Source: JAYUKV01 sp043764135
GTDB lineage: Bacteria > Patescibacteriota > JACMRA01
Reading direction: 5' to 3'
DNA length: 8,116 bases
Assembly (NCBI GenBank): GCA_043764135.1
Contig: JAYUKV010000132.1
Span: 1 to 8,116, forward strand
The notes beneath the pieces are model-generated. The model ran no database searches, was not told the origin of the DNA, and saw only the letters and a list, made by a program, of their open reading frames with translations. Below, piece after piece: positions 1 through 5,974 of this stretch (position 1 is its first letter; every line of letters begins with the position of its first letter). The translations under genes and the position numbers were made by a program.

Positions 1-44
1 TTGATACTCCAATTAGGAATATAGAAGTTATTAGTATAGTTGAT

Positions 45-73
45 TTGACCAACTTACTAAGATTTATTTTAAT
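45..73 (+). promoter_or_regulatory. Candidate sigma70-type promoter upstream of the serine recombinase
   Basis: TTGACC at 45-50 and TTTAAT at 68-73 each match the consensus at five of six positions and are separated by 17 bases. Transcription would begin near 80, leaving a leader of about 170 bases before the recombinase ATG at 248. The surrounding DNA is very AT-rich, so chance matches are common; this is an inference from consensus matching only. Confidence 0.35.
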
Positions 74-82
74 CATATTGCT

Positions 83-147
83 TTTATAAAATATACTTAG
101 AGCACATTGCACCAAACAAAGTGCTGTTTTGATTATTTATAAAATAT
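83..147. repeat. Pair of 12-base direct repeats in the recombinase leader
   Basis: TTTATAAAATAT occurs at 83-94 and again at 136-147, 53 bases apart. Between them AGCAC and GTGCT could form a weak 5-bp stem around a long loop. The rest of 1-211 shows no coding frame I trust. The pair could be protein-binding sites for the recombinase or simply AT-rich coincidence. Confidence 0.35.
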
Positions 148-1686
148 TTTCAATCAGTCAATCACGATTAAATCATTACACTGTTACGAGTCAATAAGAT
201 AAGATGAAGAGTTGACAACCCCGCTCCAATATGAAAAAAAATCAATCATGAAATCAATGAAGAACAATAATGTAGTTATCTATGCGAGAGTGTCAACAGA
301 TCAACAAGAAGAAGGTATTGATACGCAGATTAACGCATGTAATGAATACATAAACAGAAATAACTTAACACTGGATAGAATCTTTATTGATGAGGCAATC
401 AGTGGAACAACAGACGATAGAAAGGCGTTTTAGGAATTAAAAACCTATATTAAAAATAATGAGGTGGATATTGTTGTATTTCAACCTGATAGAATCGCAA
501 GAGATATAACAGTCTGGCTTGATTTTGTGGCTATTTGTGAGGATTATAACAGAACTATACATGAAGTTTCAGTTGGAGAAATTAATACTAAAACAGCCGT
601 AGGACAGATGACTTCTAAAATGAGGATTGTTTTTGCTGAATTTGAGAAGAACATGTTTAAAGAGCGTAGCAGGGCAGGGGCTTTAAGAAACATGAGGGAG
701 GGTAGATATATATTCAGACCACCCCTTGGATATAAAACTATTGGAACAAAAAAGACTTCACGAATAGTTAAAGATGAAGCAGTAAGCAAGATTCTTAAAG
801 ATATTCTATTAGATTATTGTGATGAGAAGATAACAGTACCAGACGCGGTTATGATAATGAAGAAGCACGGAGTTAAGACGTCAAAGACAGCTATGCACAG
901 AATAGTTAATAATATTTTTTATGCAGGATACTATGAATATCCTGAATGGGGTCTTGGACTAACTAAAGGTAACCATGAAGCATTAGTACCGTTGTCAGTG
1001 ATTCAAAAGATTAAAGAAAGAAACACAGTAAGAACACCTATATCTAAGATTGAAGACTTCCCATTGAAGTCAGTTATGTTTTGCATTGACTGTAAGAGAC
1101 AGATTAGAACTTCTAAATTTAAGAAAGGCAAGTTTGCTTATCATTATTGCAAGAATGACGCTTGTAGCATGAAGCATAAATACATTTCACCAGAAGTATT
1201 AGATGAGGCTATTATCGCTAATCTTAAAACTATAAGAATAGGTAAGAATTTCAAACAGGTTATACTCCATACATTAAAAATAATGCTAGATGATAAAACA
1301 AAAATTCAAGAAGAGAAACAAGAAGTTATAAAGCAGGGGATCAAAAATAATGAGAATAGATTGAGACTAACATTAATGAAAATTGATAAAGTTGATCAAC
1401 CTGAACTCGTAGAAAAATATCAAATTGAATACAACGAAATTAAGAAAAATATTAAAGGGCTAGAGCAAGAATTGAGCTTGACCCCACTCGTTACGGTTGA
1501 ATCATTCAAGAAGCAGGTTGAAACATTGGTTGAGATGTTAGAAAATCCTGATACAATCTATAAAAATGGAGATATTAAAGGTAAGCTATCAATAGTTAAA
1601 CTTGCATATAACAATCAGATTAGCTATGATCCAAACATCAAGCGGTTGAACCTGATTTATTCCCCTCTAATTCAGGAAATAACATC

Positions 1687-1706
1687 AAAAAATACCCCTA
1701 AGGGTA
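1687..1706 (-). terminator. Intrinsic terminator of tRNA-Cys
   Basis: Read on the minus strand just after the tRNA CCA end, TACCC and GGGTA form a 5-bp stem with a TTAG loop (1693-1706), followed by six U (1687-1692). It lies inside the last codons of the convergent recombinase frame, which suggests those codons are not native recombinase sequence. Confidence 0.65.
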
Positions 1707-1765
1707 ATTTGGAGGCAAGTACGGGAGTCGAACCCATCTACAAGGTTTTGCAGACCTCTGCCTAA
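1707..1765. other. Possible attachment site at the tRNA-Cys 3' end
   Basis: The recombinase frame ends within the tRNA gene, placing the enzyme gene directly against the 3' half of the tRNA, as is typical of integrated islands. No second copy of this segment was found elsewhere in the window, so the partner site, if any, would lie to the left of base 1. This is inferred from gene arrangement only. Confidence 0.3.
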
Positions 1766-1783
1766 CCGCTCGGCCAACTCGCC
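1710..1783 (-). tRNA. tRNA-Cys (anticodon GCA)
   Basis: The minus strand folds into a complete cloverleaf. The acceptor stem GGCGAGU pairs with ACUUGCC (one G-U). The D stem is GCC/GGC, and the anticodon stem GAGGU/ACCUU carries the loop CUGCAAA, giving anticodon GCA. The T arm is AUGGG-UUCGACU-CCCGU. Discriminator U73 is the usual identity base for cysteine and the CCA end is encoded. The tRNA faces the recombinase gene with its 3' end, the usual target for integrating elements, yet its structure is intact and it should be functional. Confidence 0.96.
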
Positions 1784-1842
1784 AAGAATTTAGCTATTCT
1801 AATCATTGTTAATTTGTACAAAATAGTCAAATTTATAGAAAT

Positions 1843-1872
1843 CTCCTCAATATTAACTTAAATATTGAGGAG
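1843..1872 (-). terminator. 12-bp perfect hairpin, terminator of the four-helix membrane protein gene
   Basis: CTCCTCAATATT (1843-1854) and AATATTGAGGAG (1861-1872) are exact reverse complements around a 6-base loop. The hairpin begins 7 bases beyond the stop of the minus-strand gene. The following sequence on that strand (ATTTCTATAAATTTG) is T-rich but lacks a clean U run, so termination may be incomplete and could allow some read-through toward tRNA-Cys. Confidence 0.65.
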
Positions 1873-1879
1873 TGTTATA

Positions 1880-2296
1880 TTACTTGGTAGGTGCAAATAA
1901 ATTAATAATTACAGATGCGACAAAAACAGGTGTTGTTATCAAACACCCACCGATAGCTAAGAAGTAAATTAATACTCCTGCATATGGGTCTAAGTAAAAC
2001 AAATTAAATACTATCGAAGCAAACAAAAGTGCAAACGGTGTGAAACACGCAAGACAGGTGCTAAATATCGTATCTGATTTATTTGTGTAGATATATATTA
2101 GCTTGCTGATTATAAGAATCAGAAAGCAAAGTATCAACATAAATATTGAGTTTGTTGCTGAAGCAGGTGGATTAAACAAACCTTGAATTAAAACATATCT
2201 ATAAATAAAGGCAGCTATCAATGTAGATGTGAACAACCAGTTGAAGGTTTTCATGATATTTGTTCCGTGCGATGTGGTTATTAACCTCTTTAACAT
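1880..2296 (-). CDS. Small four-helix membrane protein of unknown function
   Basis: I do not recognise the family. The 138-residue product is mostly hydrophobic, with likely membrane segments near residues 17-37, 50-70, 80-102 and 106-133, and a short polar C-terminus ending APTK. The segment around 75-85 (SDTIFSTCLACF) contains two close cysteines, and a third lies in the last helix. An alternative start is the ATG at 2254, giving MKTFNWLF; it has GGA nine bases upstream and would begin directly before the first helix, so it is at least as plausible as the upstream ATG. The gene is divergent from the 2428 gene, with 131 bases between them, and is followed by a strong hairpin. That, the uninterrupted frame and the coherent helix pattern support a real gene. 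The stop is TAA. Confidence 0.7.
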   Translation of the reverse strand: MLKRLITTSHGTNIMKTFNWLFTSTLIAAFIYRYVLIQGLFNPPASATNSIFMLILCFLILIISKLIYIYTNKSDTIFSTCLACFTPFALLFASIVFNLFYLDPYAGVLIYFLAIGGCLITTPVFVASVIINLFAPTK

Positions 2297-2375
2297 ACTT
2301 TTCTATGAATTGCAAATATTTAAAAAATTTAAATTTGTAGAATAATTCAATTTTTAATCAATATAAATTTATATT

Positions 2376-2404
2376 TTGACAGCCTCAAAAATAACTTCTA
2401 GAGT
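2376..2404 (+). promoter_or_regulatory. Candidate promoter of the membrane protein-sod unit
   Basis: TTGACA (2376-2381) is a perfect -35 match. After 17 bases, TAGAGT (2399-2404) matches the -10 consensus at four of six positions. The expected start near 2411 gives a leader of only about 17 bases before the ATG at 2428. Confidence 0.5.
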
Positions 2405-2410
2405 AGGTAA

Positions 2411-2427
2411 ATCAACCGTCGGTTAAT
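2411..2427. promoter_or_regulatory. Near-perfect palindrome at the expected transcription start, possible operator
   Basis: AACCG-T-CGGTT at 2414-2424 is an exact palindrome. Extended to 2411-2427 (ATCAACCG T CGGTTAAT) it has one mismatched pair. It sits at +1 to +17 of the predicted promoter and directly abuts the start codon. It could be a repressor site or a leader hairpin limiting translation. The gene has no other visible ribosome-binding site. Confidence 0.4.
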
Positions 2428-3075
2428 ATGTCCAATTTAAACTTAAAAAACAAATTTAATTCTATTCTATTTACAAGGTCCTCATTTGTATCAACATTTA
2501 TAATATACATTACAATTATGTTTGTATCTGTAATATCTTATATAGAATTAAGAAAGAATCTTATCCCTGAAGTAACTCTTAATTTTCTTCTAGTTTTAGA
2601 AATTCACATTATTATCAACTTTATTTTGTCTTATCTAGGATTATATAATTCTACAAAGAATAATAAGTGGATTAATTTTGCATTTAGTATATTGTTTTTT
2701 GTTGGTAATTTATTTTTAATATATCACACTGTTGTTATTTTGATTACACAAACAACTTCATTTAACAATTATTCATTATACTTATTCTTGTTAAGTGGTT
2801 TACTATTTTTGCAAAATTATTTTGATGATCGTAAGGTTAAAAGATATTTGGGGACCGGTGCAATTATCAGCTTTTTGTTTTTTGGATTTAATTATATTGT
2901 TAATTTTGTATTTGCAAACCCATTATTGGGAACTAATCAGTTTATCATTTCTCAAAAACAAGTAAATGACTTTGTAATGTTTTTTAGTATAGCTTATTTA
3001 ATATTTCTTTTATTTACGTTGTTTGATATAATTAGAACATACATTCCTGAAATCAAAGAAATTGACCAAAACTAA
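2428..3075 (+). CDS. Six-helix membrane protein of unknown function
   Basis: I do not recognise the family. The 215-residue protein has a short polar N-terminus (MSNLNLKNKFNS) and about six hydrophobic segments near residues 20-38, 48-72, 82-105, 115-131, 142-165 and 183-203. Charged connections such as FDDRKVKRYLG lie between helices 4 and 5, and the C-terminal tail is acidic (PEIKEIDQN). No catalytic or transport motif is visible. The ATG at 2428 is chosen because it follows a promoter with a -35 of TTGACA and because the palindrome ends exactly before it. The superoxide dismutase gene begins 21 bases after its TAA stop on the same strand with no terminator between, so the two are probably co-transcribed. 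Any role in redox or metal handling would be only a guess from that pairing. Confidence 0.75.
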   Translation: MSNLNLKNKFNSILFTRSSFVSTFIIYITIMFVSVISYIELRKNLIPEVTLNFLLVLEIHIIINFILSYLGLYNSTKNNKWINFAFSILFFVGNLFLIYHTVVILITQTTSFNNYSLYLFLLSGLLFLQNYFDDRKVKRYLGTGAIISFLFFGFNYIVNFVFANPLLGTNQFIISQKQVNDFVMFFSIAYLIFLLFTLFDIIRTYIPEIKEIDQN

Positions 3076-3096
3076 AACTTTAACAAATATCAACAT

Positions 3097-3702
3097 ATGA
3101 TAGAACTTATAAAATTGCCATATAGCTATACTGCTTTTGAGCCTTATATAGATGCTAAAACAGTAGAGATTCATTATGATAAACATCATAGAACTTATTT
3201 AGAGAACTTGAATAAATTAATTGATGACAATGAAGTACTTCAAGGTAAGACATTAGAAGAGTTGCTAAAATCAATAAATATCTTGCCAAATGAGCTACAA
3301 AGACCAGTGATTAACAATGGAGGTCAAGTGTATAATCACAATCAATACTGGTATTCATTAACACCAGTAATAGATCAAAGCCCACTCGGACTAGTTGCCC
3401 AAAAAATAGAAAAAAAATGGGGATCATACGAAGAATTTAAAGCGGATTGGAAGAAAACAGGATTATCACAATTTGGTTCAGGTTGGGTATTTCTTACAGT
3501 TAATATCGATGGAGATTTGGAAATTGTTAAAACTTCAAATGCTGATTCACCTATTTTTAGAGGCGTTGAACCATTGTTAACTATGGATGTATGGGAGCAC
3601 GCATACTATCTCAAATATCAGAACAAAAGAGGTGATTATATTGATAACTATTTTAGATTAGTAAACTGGGAAAGAGTCTCAGAATTACACAACAAAAAGT
3701 AA
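3097..3702 (+). CDS. sodB: Superoxide dismutase, iron type
   Basis: The enzyme converts superoxide to oxygen and hydrogen peroxide in the cytoplasm; no signal peptide is present. The 201-residue product aligns along its whole length with the Fe/Mn family. The N-terminus is LPYSYTAFEPYIDAKTVEIH and the C-terminal signature is DVWEHAYYLKYQNKRGDY. Metal ligands are His26, His81, Asp164 and His168, and the gateway Tyr34 is present. Gln77 lies four residues before His81, where iron enzymes carry their active-site glutamine. Ala149 in TSNADSP matches the iron form, where manganese enzymes have glutamine at that place. Iron use is therefore favoured, though cambialistic activity cannot be excluded. 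A slightly long insertion occurs before the second ligand (SINILPNELQRPVINNGG). The start ATG has no Shine-Dalgarno sequence; the gene follows a membrane protein gene by 21 bases and likely depends on its transcript. Confidence 0.95.
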   Translation: MIELIKLPYSYTAFEPYIDAKTVEIHYDKHHRTYLENLNKLIDDNEVLQGKTLEELLKSINILPNELQRPVINNGGQVYNHNQYWYSLTPVIDQSPLGLVAQKIEKKWGSYEEFKADWKKTGLSQFGSGWVFLTVNIDGDLEIVKTSNADSPIFRGVEPLLTMDVWEHAYYLKYQNKRGDYIDNYFRLVNWERVSELHNKK

Positions 3703-3711
3703 CAAAAATCC

Positions 3712-3771
3712 TTTAAAAAAAACACTTTTTTAGTGTATAGTCTACTTATCCCATCACCCCATTTTAAAGGA
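3712..3771 (+). promoter_or_regulatory. Promoter-like element and Shine-Dalgarno of the small interrupted gene
   Basis: TATAGT at 3736-3741 is a good -10 element. The -35 is weak (TTTAAA at 3712-3717, 18-base spacer). AAAGGA at 3766-3771 is a clear ribosome-binding site four bases before the ATG at 3776. This is the only unambiguous Shine-Dalgarno in the window, which argues that the downstream frame was translated as a bacterial gene. Confidence 0.5.
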
Positions 3772-3775
3772 AACC

Positions 3776-4093
3776 ATGACCACTCTTCAATTTGTTAAAG
3801 AAATGTTTGATCATGAAGAAATTCAGGACGAAACTCCTGATCTTCTTTTAGCTGCTGTTGTGCAAGTTTAAGAATACTATTTTTTCAACGTAGATACGTA
3901 TAATTCTAATTCTGAAGCTCTAAAAATGCTTTCTGACATGGTAAATGAAAAAATTTACCCTGAAGAAATGAAGATTTTTGGAATTGATTTAGATTTTGAA
4001 TATTCACAATAAATTCGTTGGTCAAAATCTAATTTTGATCAACAATTTATTGAATTTTCGAAAAATTTCAATATTAAAGTTACGAAAAAATAA
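3776..4093 (+). pseudogene. Small unknown gene with two in-frame TAA codons
   Basis: From the ATG at 3776 one frame runs 105 codons to TAA at 4091, broken by TAA at codon 32 (3869-3871) and codon 79 (4010-4012). The conceptual product starts MTTLQFVKEMFDHEEIQDE. The middle segment is rich in acidic and aromatic residues (EYYFFNVDTYNSNSEALKML, GIDLDFEYSQ). The C-terminus is basic (NFNIKVTKK). No membrane segment or known motif is visible and I do not recognise the family. Evidence that this was a gene: a Shine-Dalgarno and -10 box upstream, protein-like composition on both sides of each stop, no frameshift, and a hairpin soon after the final TAA. Both stops could have come from CAA by a single C-to-T change. 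A young pseudogene is the simplest reading; translation through the stops is the alternative. A product of only 31 residues from the first segment is also possible. Confidence 0.6.
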
Positions 4094-4101
4094 ATTTAAT
4101 A

Positions 4102-4123
4102 AAAGCCCTGTAAATCAGGGTTT
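4102..4123. terminator. Hairpin after the small interrupted gene
   Basis: CCCTG (4106-4110) and CAGGG (4116-4120) pair around TAAAT, extended by AAA/TTT across one bulged base. It begins about 10 bases past the final TAA. On the plus strand the T tract is short (TTTCAATTTA), so it is a weak intrinsic terminator; on the minus strand the trailing sequence is CTTTTATT. Confidence 0.5.
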
Positions 4124-4282
4124 CAATTTAAATTAAAAAACAGGAATTTTATCAAATTATTAACATCAAAAATTAAGTTGAAATATATATTTTCCGATCA
4201 AATATTGTATTACATTGACTTGTTATCAAAAAAATGCAATAGTACTTTGATAGTATTTTTATAAAAATTACCGAAAAAATAT
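4124..4282 (+). promoter_or_regulatory. AT-rich leader and candidate promoter of the helicase gene with repeated ATCAAA motifs
   Basis: There is no coding frame here. TTGACT (4215-4220) and AATAGT (4238-4243), 17 bases apart, form a moderate promoter about 40 bases before the helicase ATG. ATCAAA occurs at 4151, 4165, 4197 and 4225, and its complement TTTGAT at 4246. TATCAAA (4224-4230) and TTTGATA (4246-4252) form an inverted pair flanking the -10 element. No Shine-Dalgarno precedes the ATG (sequence GAAAAAATAT). Confidence 0.4.
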
Positions 4283-5875
4283 ATGTTATTTGAAAATTTT
4301 AAACTTAATCCATCTATCTTAACTAATCTTAAGAAACTTGGCTTTGAGACTCCATCACCAATACAAGAACAATCAATTCCTATCGTTCTAGAAGGAAATG
4401 ATATGATTGGTCTGGCACAGACTGGAACAGGTAAAACAGCAGCCTTTGGACTTCCTGTTTTATCACAATTAGAAGCAAACAGAAAAATCCAATATTTAGT
4501 AATTGCACCAACTAGAGAATTAGTAACTCAAGTTGCAAAATCTTTTGATACCTTTACTGAAGGGATGAAGATTACAACACTTGCAGTATATGGTGGTACA
4601 TCTATCGATAGACAAATTGTCTCTATCAAAAGAGGTGTAGAAGTAATTGTCGCAACTCCAGGAAGACTTATCGATTTAATTGATAGAAGAGTAATTAATC
4701 TAGATAATCTTAGATTTACAGCTCTTGATGAAGCTGATGAAATGCTTAATATGGGATTTATTGAAGATATCACTAAGGTGCTTAAATTAAGACCTGATAA
4801 TTGTCAGACTCTATTATTCTCAGCTACAATGCCAAGAGATATTGCAGATTTATCAAGAAAGTTCTTAAAATCACCTAAGATAGTTGATGTAGTACCTAAG
4901 AATGTATCTAAAGACTCTATTGCTCAATTTTATTTTAATGTTAAATCAGAGTATAAGGTAACTGTTATTGATAGAATTTTATCAATTCAAGACCCTAAGC
5001 TTGTAATAATCTTTACTAATACTAAAGTAGCTTCTTCAGATTTAGCATATGATCTACAAGCACTTGGTCATAGTGCTGAAGCAATTCATGGTGATCTTGA
5101 TCAAAAAGAGAGAGAAAGAACTATGAACAGATTCAGAACTGGAAAGGTTAAAATTCTTTGTGCTACTGATGTTGCTGCTAGAGGTATTGATGTTGCAAAT
5201 ATTGATGTAGTATTTAACTTCGACCTACCTAATGAAAAAGAATTCTATGTTCACAGAATTGGTAGAACTGGAAGAGCAGGCAATACTGGAACTGCATACT
5301 CATTTGTATGTAACGGTAAGGATAGATCAACACTTAGAATGATCGAGTCTTATGCTGGTAATCCTATTAATCAAGCTGAATTACCATCATCTGAAGCGTT
5401 TTACGAAGCGAAGGTTAATTCATACTTCTCAGTTGTTCAAGAAGAGTTCGATCCAAAGATCTTAAATGCTCTTACTGAATTAAATGAAAAAGGTTTAACA
5501 ACTGACTACATTGCTAAAATTTTGTTATCAAAGGTTTTACCAATTAATGATATTAATATTCAAGCCGGAACAAAAGCTGGTGCGGGTAATAGTTCATTTG
5601 GATCTGGTAACACATCAAGAGGTTCTTCAAGATCTCGAGATGATTATTCACAAATCATTATCTCAGTTGGTAAGAATCAGAGAGTTAATCCACCATTGAT
5701 AATTGACTTTATAAAGAACAATTCTGATATATTCGCAAGAAATATTGGTGATATTGATATCTTTAGAGAAGAGACACTTGTTCAACTTCCTTCAAAAAGA
5801 GTAGGATTTGCGATTAAATCACTAAATGGTCGTAAGATAAACGGTCAAACTGTAAACGTTCGAGAAGCTAGATAA
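4283..5875 (+). CDS. deaD: DEAD-box RNA helicase with C-terminal DbpA-like RNA-binding domain
   Basis: This is an ATP-dependent RNA helicase, likely acting on ribosome assembly or structured mRNA in the cytoplasm. All family motifs are present in order. They are the Q motif at residues 21-33 (FETPSPIQEQSIP), motif I AQTGTGKT (45-52), Ia PTREL (76-80) and Ib TPGR (125-128). Motif II is DEAD (149-152) and III is SAT (180-182); V is TDVAARGID (295-303) and VI HRIGRTGR (324-331). A helical linker and a Gly/Ser-rich stretch with arginines (about 428-455) lead to residues 457-529, which match the DbpA-type RNA-binding fold (VNPPLIIDFIKNN, IGDIDIFREE, LNGRKINGQTVNVREA). The 530-residue length and domain order fit DeaD/CsdA and CshA-like helicases; the exact orthologue cannot be settled here. 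The gene stands alone, with its own promoter candidate and a strong terminator. A cold-shock role is known for the family but nothing here demonstrates it. The TAA stop and uninterrupted frame show standard decoding. Confidence 0.95.
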   Translation: MLFENFKLNPSILTNLKKLGFETPSPIQEQSIPIVLEGNDMIGLAQTGTGKTAAFGLPVLSQLEANRKIQYLVIAPTRELVTQVAKSFDTFTEGMKITTLAVYGGTSIDRQIVSIKRGVEVIVATPGRLIDLIDRRVINLDNLRFTALDEADEMLNMGFIEDITKVLKLRPDNCQTLLFSATMPRDIADLSRKFLKSPKIVDVVPKNVSKDSIAQFYFNVKSEYKVTVIDRILSIQDPKLVIIFTNTKVASSDLAYDLQALGHSAEAIHGDLDQKERERTMNRFRTGKVKILCATDVAARGIDVANIDVVFNFDLPNEKEFYVHRIGRTGRAGNTGTAYSFVCNGKDRSTLRMIESYAGNPINQAELPSSEAFYEAKVNSYFSVVQEEFDPKILNALTELNEKGLTTDYIAKILLSKVLPINDINIQAGTKAGAGNSSFGSGNTSRGSSRSRDDYSQIIISVGKNQRVNPPLIIDFIKNNSDIFARNIGDIDIFREETLVQLPSKRVGFAIKSLNGRKINGQTVNVREAR

Positions 5876-5903
5876 AAATAATTGATATTTAGTAAATATT
5901 ACC

Positions 5904-5942
5904 AAAAAAAATAAAGACTGCCAATATATTTGGCAGTCTTTT
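5904..5942. terminator. Bidirectional intrinsic terminator between convergent genes
   Basis: AAAGACTGCCAA (5913-5924) and TTGGCAGTCTTT (5930-5941) are exact reverse complements with a 5-base loop. A run of A before the stem and T after it supplies a U tract for transcripts from either side. It ends the helicase transcript on the plus strand and the 5975-6733 gene on the minus strand. Confidence 0.85.
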
Positions 5943-5974
5943 GGTTATCTTAGTTTGTTTAAGGGTTTAATTGA

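Larger units (their letters stand above)
248..1765 (+). pseudogene. Large serine recombinase (resolvase/invertase superfamily) interrupted by one in-frame TAG
   Basis: This encodes a site-specific serine recombinase, the class that integrates and excises mobile elements. From the ATG at 248 the product begins MKSMKNNNVVIYARVST; Ser16 in the YARVST motif is the expected nucleophile. The Arg-rich catalytic segment QPDRIARD falls near residue 80 and the long E-helix (FAEFEKNMFKERSRAG) near 129-145. A recombinase domain with the PPLGY motif follows. Next comes a zinc ribbon with CxxC at residues 279/282 and a second Cys pair at 301/306, then a Glu/Lys-rich coiled coil. The total is about 505 codons, normal for the family. 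Codon 62 (431-433) is TAG between DRKAF and ELKTYI; both halves are otherwise intact and in one frame. A TTG start at 212 would add 12 residues but has no better ribosome site. The last ~25 codons run through the tRNA-Cys terminator and the tRNA itself, so the native 3' end may have been lost or replaced on integration. Family assignment is firm. Whether the gene is dead or read through is open. Confidence 0.85.

Noticed and set aside
5..20. Possible second attachment copy near the left edge (ACTCCAATTAGG resembling the tRNA 3' flank)
   Set aside because: The match to the tRNA-Cys 3' end and flank is short and gapped; no convincing direct repeat exists in the window.
464..1765. Independent 433-residue recombinase starting at the GTG at 464
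   Set aside because: It would lack the catalytic serine in YARVST, has no ribosome-binding site, and continues the upstream frame exactly. It is better treated as the second part of one interrupted gene.
3721..3735. Terminator after sod (ACACT-TTTTTT-AGTGT)
   Set aside because: The stem is only five weak pairs, the T run is in the loop rather than after the stem, and it overlaps the promoter-like element of the next gene.
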